Below the pieces are notes generated by a model. That model was not told the DNA's origin. It did not search any database and worked only from the letters and a program-made list of their open reading frames with translations. Source: Acidobacteriota bacterium (GTDB lineage: Bacteria; Acidobacteriota; Vicinamibacteria; Marinacidobacterales; Marinacidobacteraceae). Taken from it: 36,741 nt of DNA. Positions 1 to 7,386 of the stretch are shown one piece after another; position 1 is the stretch's first letter, and every line of letters begins with the position of its first letter. The stretch covers positions 1-36,741 of the forward strand of contig JAPPGX010000151.1 of the NCBI GenBank assembly GCA_028877265.1, read 5' to 3'. The position numbers and the translations under genes were made by a program.

Positions 1-207
1 CCTCTTTTCCTTATATTCCACAAACCCTGGGGTGTTGGCGCTTCTCCGGCCTATATCCCAATGGGGGGGGGGGGGTGGGGCCGCGGGCCCCCCCCCGGCC
101 ACCGCGGCGCTCCGCGCCGCGCACGTCGTGACCCTCCCCAACCTGACGGCACGGCTCTCCGGGAACGCCGCCCCGTCGCCGGTTCTGATTCAATCCGCGC
201 TCGGACC
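1..207. other. left-end non-coding stretch with homopolymer run
   Basis: No gene is supported here. Bases 1-60 are richer in A+T than the rest of the window. They are followed by an uninterrupted run of 13 G (63-75) and then a G- and C-rich block with a nine-C run near 108-116. Such a homopolymer next to a sequence end is typical of a contig edge or an assembly-error zone, so single-base accuracy should not be trusted. Open frames crossing it are consequences of the skewed composition. Confidence 0.6.
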
Positions 208-486
208 GTGACTCAATCCTCCCCGCCGCGACCGGGCGTCTGGAAACGAAGCCTCCGCCTGATCGCGATCCTCCTGGCGATCTGGTTCACCGCCTCGCTC
301 GGCCTGGGCGTGTTGCTCGCCGAACCGCTGAACCGGATCTGGGTCGGCGGGTTCCCCCTCGGCTTCTGGTTCGCCCAGCAGGGTGCGATCCTGATCTTCC
401 TGGTTCTGTTGCTGGTGAACGCGATCGCGATGGACCGCATCGAACGGGATGCCGACCGGTCTGAAGACACCGAGGATCCTTCGTGA
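208..486 (+). CDS. DUF4212 small subunit of a sodium:solute symporter
   Basis: A 92-residue membrane protein of the DUF4212 family, the small partner of VC_2705-type sodium:solute symporters. Two hydrophobic segments are visible, about residues 15-35 and 45-70. They carry the family hallmark GGFPLGFWFAQQG after an EPLNRIWVG turn. I chose GTG at 208 because it gives the usual length (about 85-95 residues); longer in-frame versions would run into the poly-G block. No good ribosome binding site precedes it. Its stop overlaps the GTG of the large subunit by 4 bases, which implies translational coupling and equal production. It probably sits in the inner membrane with the transporter; the transported substrate, likely a small carboxylate, cannot be read from the sequence. 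Confidence 0.9.
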   Translation: MTQSSPPRPGVWKRSLRLIAILLAIWFTASLGLGVLLAEPLNRIWVGGFPLGFWFAQQGAILIFLVLLLVNAIAMDRIERDADRSEDTEDPS

Positions 487-2162
487 GCATCACGGGCTGG
501 ACCCTCGTCTTCGTCGTCGGCAGCTTCGCCCTCTACAGCGCCATCGCCGTCGCGAGCCGCGTCCAGACGACGTCGGGCTTCTACGTGGCGGGACGCGGGG
601 TTTCCGCCCTCGCGAACGGCATGGCGACCGGAGCCGACTGGATGAGCGCCGCGTCCTTCATCTCGATGGCGGGCCTCATCTCCTTCATGGGCTACGACGG
701 GGCGATCTACCTCATGGGTTGGACCGGCGGCTACGTCCTGCTCGCGCTGCTGGTGGCGCCGTATCTGCGCCGCTACGGCCGCTACACCATCCCGGAGTTC
801 GTCGGCGACCGCTTCGCCTCGCAGACGGCCCGGCTCACCGCGGTGGCCTGCGCCGTCTTCATCTCCTTCACCTACGTGGCGGGGCAGATGCGCGGGGTCG
901 GGGTGGTCTTCTCGCGCTTCCTGACGATCCCGGTGGAGTACGGCGTGGCCATCGGCGGAATCATCGTGCTCCTCTACGCGACGCTCGGGGGGATGCGGGG
1001 GATCACCTACACCCAGGTGGCGCAGTACTGCGTGCTGATCGTCGCCTTCCTGATTCCCGCCGGGGCCATCTCCTGGATGATGACCGGAACCCCGATCCCT
1101 CAGATCGGCTTCGGCTCGCCGCTCATCGAGGGAGAACGCGCCGGGGTGGCGCTCCTGCGGGCGATCGACCAGATCCACACCGACCTCGGGTTGCCCGAGT
1201 ACACCGGGGCGTTCCTCGCGGGCAAGAAGACGCTGCCCGACGTCTTCGCCATCACCATGGCGCTCATGACCGGGACGGCGGGGCTGCCGCACGTCCTGAT
1301 CCGGTTCTACACGGTGAAGACCGCGCGCCTCGCCCGCTGGAGCGTCATGTGGGCGCTCTTCTTCATCGCGATCCTCTACACGACGGCTCCGGCGGTGGCG
1401 GCCTTCGCCCGGGTCAACATGATCCAGACGCTGCACAACACGCCGTTCGCCGAGGCCCCCGACTGGTTCCGGAACTGGGCGGCGACGGGGCTCATCCGCT
1501 TCACCGACCGGAACGGGGACGGCCTCATGCAGTACAGCGAGGGGCCCGGTGCGGAGCTGGCCATCGACCGGGACATCATGGTGCTCGCCAACCCCGAGAT
1601 CGCGGAACTGCCGGCGTGGGTCGTCGGGCTGGTCGCGGCGGGCGGCCTGGCGGCGGCGCTCTCGACCGCAGCCGGATTGCTGCTCGTCATTTCGGCATCG
1701 GTGTCCCACGACCTGCTGAAGAGCTTCCTGCGCCCGGGGATGAGCGAGCGGCAGGAACTGGTGGCCGCCCGGCTGTCAGCCGCCGGAGCGTGCGTCGTCG
1801 CGATCGTCGTCGGGATCTACCCGCCCGACTACGTGGCGGCCGTGGTCGCCTTCGCCTTCGGCCTGGCCGCCGCCAGCTTCTTCCCAGCGCTGGTGCTGGG
1901 TGTCTTCACCACCTGGGTCACGGCCCGCGGCGCGGTGGCCGGCATGATCGCCGGGACCGGATTCACCGCCGTCTATATCGGCTGGTTCAAGGTCTTCGAG
2001 TGGAGTGGCCCGGAAGCCTGGTGGTTCGGGATCAGCCCGGAGGGCATCGGCACCCTGGGGATGCTGATCAACTTCGGCGTCACCTGGTTCGTGAGCCGCC
2101 GAACGGGTCCGCCGCCGCCGGACAGCGCGAAGATGGTGGCGATGCTGCGCGGGGAGCGGTAA
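483..2162 (+). CDS. sodium:solute symporter, VC_2705-type large subunit
   Basis: A 559-residue polytopic membrane protein of the solute:sodium symporter superfamily (related to acetate permease ActP), with about 13 hydrophobic helices. Recognisable family features are the N-terminal segment ending in VASRVQTTSGFYVAGRG, then GATGADW-like and TYVAGQMRGVG motifs, and a GTAGLPHVLIRFYTVK stretch. The pairing with DUF4212 places it in the VC_2705 subfamily. It presumably imports an organic acid or similar solute using the sodium gradient. An extramembrane loop contains DRNGDGLMQYSE at residues 342-353, which fits the canonical EF-hand calcium loop exactly at positions 1, 3, 5, 6 and 12. The start GTG overlaps the upstream stop (GTGA). 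The epimerase gene follows at once. Confidence 0.92.
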   Translation: MSITGWTLVFVVGSFALYSAIAVASRVQTTSGFYVAGRGVSALANGMATGADWMSAASFISMAGLISFMGYDGAIYLMGWTGGYVLLALLVAPYLRRYGRYTIPEFVGDRFASQTARLTAVACAVFISFTYVAGQMRGVGVVFSRFLTIPVEYGVAIGGIIVLLYATLGGMRGITYTQVAQYCVLIVAFLIPAGAISWMMTGTPIPQIGFGSPLIEGERAGVALLRAIDQIHTDLGLPEYTGAFLAGKKTLPDVFAITMALMTGTAGLPHVLIRFYTVKTARLARWSVMWALFFIAILYTTAPAVAAFARVNMIQTLHNTPFAEAPDWFRNWAATGLIRFTDRNGDGLMQYSEGPGAELAIDRDIMVLANPEIAELPAWVVGLVAAGGLAAALSTAAGLLLVISASVSHDLLKSFLRPGMSERQELVAARLSAAGACVVAIVVGIYPPDYVAAVVAFAFGLAAASFFPALVLGVFTTWVTARGAVAGMIAGTGFTAVYIGWFKVFEWSGPEAWWFGISPEGIGTLGMLINFGVTWFVSRRTGPPPPDSAKMVAMLRGER

Positions 2163-2193
2163 CCGAACGGCCAACCGGGAAGCACCGAGAGGC

Positions 2194-3129
2194 CTGCGCG
2201 TCGCGGTTACCGGCGCCGCCGGCTCCATCGGCTCCAAACTCGTGGAGCGGCTCGCGGCGGCGGAAGACGTCGACCTCGTCGTCGCCTTCGATGCCCGTCC
2301 CATGCCCCTCGACCATCCCAAGCTGGTGGCCTTCCAGCAGGACATCCGGCGTCCCATCGCCCACATTCTGCGCGAGCACGGCATCGGCGCCGTCGCGCAC
2401 CTGGCCTTCCTCCTCCGGACCGGTCATGGCGACGAGTCCGCGCGGCAAGCGAACGTGGGCGGGATGGCGCAGGTGCTCTCGGGGTGTGAGGCCGCCGGGG
2501 TGAGCCACCTTCTCTACCTCAGCAGCACCACCGTGTACGGCCCCCACGCCGGCGACCCGCAGCCCTACACGGAGGAGTCGCCTGTCCGGCCCGTCCGCGG
2601 CGTCCACTACGCCGAACACAAGGCCGCCACGGAACGAATGCTGGCGGCTTTTGCCGCGGACAATCCGGACACCTCTCTGACCGTATTGCGCTGCTGTCCC
2701 GTGGTCGGGCCGCACTCCGACAACTTCGCCACCCAGTCGCTCCGCCGGCTGATGCTGGTGCGCGTTCGCGGCGCCGACCCGCAGATGCAGTTCATCCACG
2801 AGGACGACCTGCAGGACGCGCTGGAACGGTGCCTGCTGCGACAGGTTCCGGGCGTCTTCAACGTGGCCGGAGAGGGCGCTGTCGCGTTCAGCGAGATGGT
2901 GCGGGTGGCGGGCTCGCGTTCCGTGGCGCTTCCGGAGCCGCTGTTGCGGGTCCTGACCCAGGTGAGCTGGGCGCTGCGGCTGCAGAGCTACGGCTCCGCC
3001 AGCGGACTCGCGATGGTCCGGTGGTCCTGGGTCGCGAGCATCGCGAAGCTCACTCGGGAGACCGGGTTCCGGCCCCGCTACACCTCACGGGAGGCGCTGA
3101 AGGCGTCCTTGCTGGTGCGCGGCCGGTAG
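2194..3129 (+). CDS. NAD(P)-dependent epimerase/dehydratase (extended SDR), probable CTG start
   Basis: An extended short-chain dehydrogenase/reductase. The nucleotide-binding motif GAAGSIG lies at residues 7-13. The catalytic set is the Ser/Thr cluster of YLSSTTVYG (about 110-113) with Tyr139 and Lys143 of YAEHK. The reaction is probably epimerisation or dehydration of a nucleotide sugar or related alcohol; substrate unknown. The first standard start in frame, GTG 2242, would remove the whole glycine motif and abolish cofactor binding. CTG at 2194 gives 311 residues beginning (M)RVAVTGAAG, just as SDR proteins usually begin. A GAGAGG lies only one base upstream of it, so a weaker GGGA at 2177-2180 may serve as ribosome binding site. 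It starts 31 bases after the symporter stop and may share its transcript. Confidence 0.82.
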   Translation: MRVAVTGAAGSIGSKLVERLAAAEDVDLVVAFDARPMPLDHPKLVAFQQDIRRPIAHILREHGIGAVAHLAFLLRTGHGDESARQANVGGMAQVLSGCEAAGVSHLLYLSSTTVYGPHAGDPQPYTEESPVRPVRGVHYAEHKAATERMLAAFAADNPDTSLTVLRCCPVVGPHSDNFATQSLRRLMLVRVRGADPQMQFIHEDDLQDALERCLLRQVPGVFNVAGEGAVAFSEMVRVAGSRSVALPEPLLRVLTQVSWALRLQSYGSASGLAMVRWSWVASIAKLTRETGFRPRYTSREALKASLLVRGR

Positions 3130-3157
3130 GCTCGGCGCCGGTCGCCGCTATCCCACC

Positions 3158-3652
3158 TCACCCGGAATGCGAAGGTGCGTGGCCGCGCTTCCAGATCAGG
3201 AAGGTGCGGCGGAACTCGATCACCACCGTGCCGTCCTGATTCCTGCCCCAAGTGCGGACGGTCACGATCCCGGCCTCGGGGCGGGACCGGGATTCGCGGG
3301 TCGATAGCACCTCGCTCTCCGTGTACAGCGTGTCCCCCTCGAAAAGAGGCGCCGGCAGCCGGACCTCGTCCCAGCCGAGATTCGCGAGCACGTTCCGGGT
3401 CAGGTCGTTCACCGACTGGCCAGTGGCGAGCGCCAGCGTCAGGCACGAGTTCACGAGCGGTTTGCCGAACGGCGTGCGCTCCGAGTGGTGCCGATCGATA
3501 TGGATCGGGTTCTGGTTCTGGGTGAGGAGCGAGAACCAAGAGTTGTCGGCGGCCAGGACGGTGCGGCCGAGCGGGTGGACAATGCGCTGGCCGACGTGAA
3601 AGTCCTCGTAGAAGCGGCCGTCGTCGCGCTCGGGGGTAGGCGTGTCGACCAT
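3158..3652 (-). CDS. MaoC-family dehydratase (mesaconyl-CoA-hydratase-like)
   Basis: A 164-residue single hot-dog-fold enzyme of the MaoC family, which hydrates or dehydrates 2-enoyl-CoA thioesters in the cytoplasm. After a short variable N-terminus, FYEDFHVGQRIVHPLGRTV opens the domain. NQNPIHID followed by FGKPLVNSCLTLALATG is the hydratase signature of the subfamily that includes mesaconyl-CoA hydratases. The Asp usual before NPxH is Gln here; in this subfamily that position is often not Asp. The length suits a stand-alone MaoC protein. It converges on the epimerase gene with 28 bases between. Its substrate is not deducible; branched-chain or dicarboxylate CoA metabolism are possibilities. 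Confidence 0.88.
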   Translation of the reverse strand: MVDTPTPERDDGRFYEDFHVGQRIVHPLGRTVLAADNSWFSLLTQNQNPIHIDRHHSERTPFGKPLVNSCLTLALATGQSVNDLTRNVLANLGWDEVRLPAPLFEGDTLYTESEVLSTRESRSRPEAGIVTVRTWGRNQDGTVVIEFRRTFLIWKRGHAPSHSG

Positions 3653-3720
3653 GCGTGTCTGTAGCCTATCGGCTCCCCTCCGGCGGATGGGTGAGCGCGC
3701 GCTCGCGCCGCTGCGCTGGC

Positions 3721-3749
3721 GCGGTGCCGCTCTGAAGACCGGCGGCCCC
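3721..3749. repeat. dispersed palindromic repeat, copy 1
   Basis: GCGGTGCCGCTCTGAAGACC followed by GGCGGCCCC. This is the most degenerate left half: the core GCCGCTCTGAAGACCGGC has one mismatch to the consensus palindrome GCCGGTCTGAAGACCGGC. It lies between the MaoC start and the YbjQ stop. A region rich in CGCTGCGCT precedes it, as at copy 2. Confidence 0.75.
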
Positions 3750-3761
3750 CGGTCCAGCGCC

Positions 3762-4079
3762 CTACCGGCGGATCTTCACCGCGGTGCCGTAGGCGAGGAT
3801 CTCGGCCGCGGTGGTCATCAGCACCGAGGTCGCGATCCGCATGCCGACGATGGCGTCGGCGCCGAGGGCCTCGGCGTGCTCGATCATCCGGGCGATTGCC
3901 TGTTCGCGGCTTTCGGCCATGAGCTTCGTGTAGGACTCGACCTCACCGCCGACCACTCCCTTGAGGCCGGCCATGATGTCGCGGCCGAGATGGCGGGCGC
4001 GGATCGTGTTGCCGCGGGCGATGCCCAGGACTTCGGCGGTCTCCGCGCCGGGAACTTCGTTCGTGGTGCTCACAATCAT
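3762..4079 (-). CDS. YbjQ-family (UPF0145) protein
   Basis: A 105-residue protein of the YbjQ/UPF0145 family, small proteins thought to form ring-like oligomers and sometimes described as heavy-metal-binding; the biochemical role is unsettled. Family hallmarks are the opening MIVSTTNEVPG, GIARGNTIRARHLGRDI, and the HAEALGADAIVGMRI segment with a TAAEILAYGTAVK end. No cysteines are present, so metal binding through thiols is unlikely. Its ATG overlaps the TGA of the two-TM gene by four bases, so the two are translationally coupled, and the sigma-factor gene lies upstream in the same direction. Confidence 0.92.
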   Translation of the reverse strand: MIVSTTNEVPGAETAEVLGIARGNTIRARHLGRDIMAGLKGVVGGEVESYTKLMAESREQAIARMIEHAEALGADAIVGMRIATSVLMTTAAEILAYGTAVKIRR

Positions 4080-4447
4080 CGTCGGACTCTCCGGAAAGGA
4101 TCGGTGGAACGGGCGCGGATCCGCTCGCGGATCGCGCCCAGCAAGAGAAGCAGGATGCCGAGCAGCAGCCCGGCGGTGCCGAAGCGAACGATCATCGGGA
4201 CCGATGCGTCGGCCATGAACTCGGTAGCGAACTGGTACGCCCAGTAACCGAAGAGCACCGCTGCCGAGGCGGAAACCAGCGTCCAGGCGAGGCCGCGCTC
4301 CAGACGCGAGTAGACCCCGAGCCAGAAACGGTCCATCGCCGCGTCGTCCCAGTCGGTGGGCTGCGGCTCGAGCTCCGGTCCGCCCGGCGCGTCTTCGGGA
4401 ATCCGTCCCGAGGCTCCCGGAGCCTGGTTTCCATCGTGATCGGTCAT
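4076..4447 (-). CDS. small two-TM membrane protein downstream of an ECF sigma factor
   Basis: A 123-residue protein of no family I recognise. The ATG at 4447 is preceded by a very strong AAGGAGGAAA ribosome binding site, so the longer in-frame version is rejected. The first 45 residues are polar and acidic, rich in Pro, Gly, Asp and Glu. Two hydrophobic helices follow, about residues 53-75 and 85-107, then a strongly basic tail (RERIRARSTDPFRRVRR). The polar N-terminus, probably cytoplasmic, and the position 37 bases after an ECF sigma gene suggest an anti-sigma-like or signalling role. However there is no zinc-binding HxxxCxxC motif or other known anti-sigma domain. The function is inference from position only. 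Confidence 0.85.
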   Translation of the reverse strand: MTDHDGNQAPGASGRIPEDAPGGPELEPQPTDWDDAAMDRFWLGVYSRLERGLAWTLVSASAAVLFGYWAYQFATEFMADASVPMIVRFGTAGLLLGILLLLLGAIRERIRARSTDPFRRVRR

Positions 4448-4484
4448 CGGGTTTCCTCCTTTCGGTGCTTGTTTCTTCGGTGGG

Positions 4485-5126
4485 TCACCGTCGGCCCCCG
4501 CCCGCGAGGAACCGCCGCAGCCGGCGGCGGGCGATGTGCAGCCGGGACGCCACGGTCCCTTCGGGAATTCCGAGGCGCTCCGCAACTTCGCGGTGGACGT
4601 AGCCCTCCATGTCGCGCATCACCACGACCCGGCGCTGCTCCTCGGGAAGTTCGCGGAGCGCGCGTTCCAGCATCAACCGCTGGTTCACGGATCGCATGCC
4701 GCCGTCGACCGACGGCTCCCTGACGCCCTCGAGCCCGATCTCCGGGCGGCGCCGGCGCAGATAGCTGCGGCAGACGTTGTCCAGAATGGTCAGGAACCAT
4801 GGCAGGAACGGACGATCGAGCCGAAAGCGCGGCATGGCGTGAAACGCCCGGGCGAACGCCTCCTGCGCCAGGTCGCGCGCCTCGTCCCGGTCGCCGACCC
4901 TGCGGTAGGCGTACGCCTGCGCCCACCGGGCGTAGCGGCGCACGAGCGGCTCGTAGGCGCGCCGGCTGCCGTTCCGGCACCGGCGGATCCACTCCTGCTC
5001 CTCCGGATCCGGCGCGCCGGGCCGGTTGCCCTGGATGTCGGCGGCGGTGGAGGCGTTGTCTCTCACGTCTTCTACCGGGGAACTACGCGGCGCAGACCCG
5101 AATTCTTCATTGTCGGGGAAAGACAT
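4485..5126 (-). CDS. ECF-type RNA polymerase sigma factor
   Basis: A 213-residue sigma-70 family protein of the extracytoplasmic-function group. Region 2 covers about residues 55-120, with DEARDLAQEAFARAFHAM (core binding) and FLPWFLTILDNVCRSYLRRR (promoter melting and -10 contact). Region 4 covers about 150-205, with LPEEQRRVVVMRDMEGYVH and the helix-turn-helix VAERLGIPEGTVASRLHIAR. The first 40 residues are a polar extension. It directs polymerase to a stress or envelope regulon whose signal is unknown. It heads a run with the two-TM protein and YbjQ and is divergent from the LVIVD gene across 78 bases. Confidence 0.95.
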   Translation of the reverse strand: MSFPDNEEFGSAPRSSPVEDVRDNASTAADIQGNRPGAPDPEEQEWIRRCRNGSRRAYEPLVRRYARWAQAYAYRRVGDRDEARDLAQEAFARAFHAMPRFRLDRPFLPWFLTILDNVCRSYLRRRRPEIGLEGVREPSVDGGMRSVNQRLMLERALRELPEEQRRVVVMRDMEGYVHREVAERLGIPEGTVASRLHIARRRLRRFLAGGGRR

Positions 5127-5152
5127 CCGGATGGCGGTCGCGTGGCCGACCG

Positions 5153-5167
5153 CGGTTCCGGGAACCG
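5153..5167. promoter_or_regulatory. perfect 7+1+7 palindrome between divergent genes (candidate operator)
   Basis: CGGTTCC-G-GGAACCG is a perfect inverted repeat in the 78-base gap between the sigma-factor gene (starts 5126, minus) and the LVIVD gene (starts 5205, plus). Each half contains GGAAC, the core of many ECF -35 elements, reading toward one of the two genes. I do not see a convincing -10 at the right distance on either strand, so regulator binding or an ECF promoter are both only possibilities. Confidence 0.35.
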
Positions 5168-5204
5168 GTTGGCCCGTCCACTGGGTCTTGAATACCCTTG
5201 ACCG

Positions 5205-7376
5205 ATGACCTTTGGGCGGATTTCTTCACGGTTTTCTTTCGGTGCGGCGGCAGCCGCAATGTTCGGCCTGACGCTGCTGGCCGGCGCCTCAGCCCAGGAG
5301 CGGCAACTTTCGGTCGCCCCCGAAGCACTCCAGCTTCGCGTGGGACAGACCGGCAGCTTGGTAGCCACAGTGACGGGGGCAGACGGAGAAGTGGACACCG
5401 GGGCGCGGGTGCTCTTCTTTTCCCTCGACCCCGCGGACGTCAGCGTCTCCCACACCGGGGTGGTCACCGCGCATCGGGCCGGCAATCACACCCTGGTGGC
5501 GCTGTCACCCGCCGCCGGGACCACTCCGGGCTTCACCCGGCCGGATGATCCCGGCATTCGGGTGGAGATCCCCGTGGAGATCCTGCCCTCTGAACTCGCC
5601 ACGCTGAGCTTCGTCGATCTGCCCGACCGGGTTCTGGCGGGCGCCAGCATTCCCGTCCGGTTACTCGCCGAAGACGAGGGTTCCGAACCGCGCGACGTGC
5701 GTCCCGAGATCACCGTCGAACCGGCCGGTGTCGGCGCGGTCGCCGCCTTCGGTCCCCTGTTCGAGGGCACCTACCACGCCCATCCGTTCTACGACCGGCC
5801 CCGCCCGCCGACGTACCACTGGGAAGCGGCAGGCGTGTTCCGGGCGGTCGGCCCGGGGACCGCCACCCTGACCGCGCGGCTCGGCGAGCTGACCGCCGAG
5901 GCACGGATCGAGGTCGTGGCCAATCCCGCGCGATCCCTCCAACTTGATGCGACCACCGCCGGGGCGCCGCTGACCGGCGGCGTCCGCACCGGCGACGTGG
6001 TCCGGTTCTCCGCTTCGGTCGCGGACGAAAGCGGGGCCGCCGTCGCCGGCGCCCCCGTTCGCTACTCCCTGGAGTCCCATCCCGATCCCAGCCGGTTCGA
6101 CACCGTGGGGGCCGGCGCCCCGGCCCAACTCCTCACGGATGGCCGGTTCGTCGCCGAGCAGCCGGGGCTCTACGTGGTATCCGCTTCCTCGGGCCCGGCC
6201 CATGCGGAACACGCGGTCCAGGTGGTGCCGCGCGACGTCGGCATGGCCATGGAGTTCGTGGGCCACGCTCCGGTGCGCGACCGCGCCACGTCCGATCTGT
6301 GGATCTGGGAAGGGACCGACGGGCGCGACTATGCGGCGCTCGGCACCTGGAATGCCGACGGGCACGCGCTCTTCTTCGACGTCACCGACCCGGCGAACAT
6401 GCAGCGCATCTCCGAGGTGCAGGTGGACGCCCGCACCGTGAACGACGTGAAGGTGTCCGAAGACGGCAGGATCGCGGTCATCACCCGCGAGGGCGCCTCG
6501 AACCGCCGCAACGGGTTCGTGATCCTCGATGTTTCCGACCCGCGGAACCCGGAGGTCCTCTCGCGTTTCGACGACGAGCTGACCGGGGGGGTCCACAACG
6601 TGTTCTTCCACGAGGGGCACATTTACGCGATCAACAACGGCCGGCGCTGGGACGTGGTGAACGCCGAGGATCCGCGGAATCCGTTCCGGGTGTCACGGTT
6701 CGAGGACCCCCGCCCGGGACGCAGCGTGCACGACGTCTGGATCCACGACGGGATCGCGTTCCAGGCCGGGAACACCGACGGGATGGTGGTCGTGGACGTG
6801 GGCGGCGGCGGCATGGGCGGCTCGCCCCAGAGCCCGGTGGAGATGGGGCGGCTCTACCAGCTCACCGGCTGGAACCACGCCATCTGGCCGTTCCGCAGCC
6901 AGTCGGCGGATCGCTTCTACGTGGTGACCGGCGACGAGTCACACCCGATCAACCCGCGGATTCCCGGCCCGATCATCTCCTGGCAGGAGCGGATGCCCTC
7001 TCGGGCGATGGGCTTCATCCACTTCAACGAGTTCGACGATCCCGAGAACCCGGTCGAGATCGCCCGCTACCGGGTGCCGGAGGCGGGGCCGCACAACCTC
7101 TGGATCGACTACGACGAGGATCTCATGTACGTCGCCTACTTCAACGGCGGCCTCCGGGTGGTGGACGTCTCCGGGGAACTCGTGGGCGACCTCTACCGGC
7201 AGGGCCGGGAGATCGCCAAGTTCTACTCGGACGACCCCGACGGATTCATCCCCAACGCCCCCTTCGTCTGGGGCCCGCAGCCCCACAAGGGGACGATCTT
7301 CTTCTCGGACTTCAACAGCGGCCTCTGGGCGGTGCGGCTCGTGCCCCGCGAGGACCGGTCGCCGGCGGGCCCGTAG
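5205..7376 (+). CDS. secreted Ig-like / LVIVD-repeat protein
   Basis: A 723-residue exported protein. A Sec signal peptide ends near residue 31 (LLAGASAQE). Residues about 33-345 hold three bacterial Ig-like (BIG2-like) units, each opening with a pattern such as VAPEALQLRVGQTGSLVATV and closing with a VVTAHRAG- or YVVSASSG-like strand. From about 350 to the end there is a beta-propeller of the LVIVD type, with units such as VILDVSDPRNPEVLSRFDD, VVNAEDPRNPFRVSRFED and FNEFDDPENPVEIARYRV, and a final GLRVVDVSGEL. No catalytic motif or membrane anchor is visible. It is probably a periplasmic or surface binding protein. ATG 5205 lacks a clear ribosome binding site. Confidence 0.88.
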   Translation: MTFGRISSRFSFGAAAAAMFGLTLLAGASAQERQLSVAPEALQLRVGQTGSLVATVTGADGEVDTGARVLFFSLDPADVSVSHTGVVTAHRAGNHTLVALSPAAGTTPGFTRPDDPGIRVEIPVEILPSELATLSFVDLPDRVLAGASIPVRLLAEDEGSEPRDVRPEITVEPAGVGAVAAFGPLFEGTYHAHPFYDRPRPPTYHWEAAGVFRAVGPGTATLTARLGELTAEARIEVVANPARSLQLDATTAGAPLTGGVRTGDVVRFSASVADESGAAVAGAPVRYSLESHPDPSRFDTVGAGAPAQLLTDGRFVAEQPGLYVVSASSGPAHAEHAVQVVPRDVGMAMEFVGHAPVRDRATSDLWIWEGTDGRDYAALGTWNADGHALFFDVTDPANMQRISEVQVDARTVNDVKVSEDGRIAVITREGASNRRNGFVILDVSDPRNPEVLSRFDDELTGGVHNVFFHEGHIYAINNGRRWDVVNAEDPRNPFRVSRFEDPRPGRSVHDVWIHDGIAFQAGNTDGMVVVDVGGGGMGGSPQSPVEMGRLYQLTGWNHAIWPFRSQSADRFYVVTGDESHPINPRIPGPIISWQERMPSRAMGFIHFNEFDDPENPVEIARYRVPEAGPHNLWIDYDEDLMYVAYFNGGLRVVDVSGELVGDLYRQGREIAKFYSDDPDGFIPNAPFVWGPQPHKGTIFFSDFNSGLWAVRLVPREDRSPAGP

Positions 7377-7386
7377 GCGATCCGCC

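Noticed and set aside
453..473. Apparent extra copy of the CGGTCTGAAGAC repeat
   Set aside because: It lies inside the DUF4212 coding sequence (residues DRSEDTED), lacks the palindromic right arm and flanks, and is best explained by chance.
213..1709. Long minus-strand frame across the symporter genes
   Set aside because: Its translation is low-complexity (Arg, Glu, His, Asp) and entirely antisense to two recognised membrane-protein genes.
449..2503. 684-codon plus-strand frame overlapping the symporter
   Set aside because: It is the +1 shadow of the symporter and contains no domain; the symporter frame has the expected helices and partner gene.
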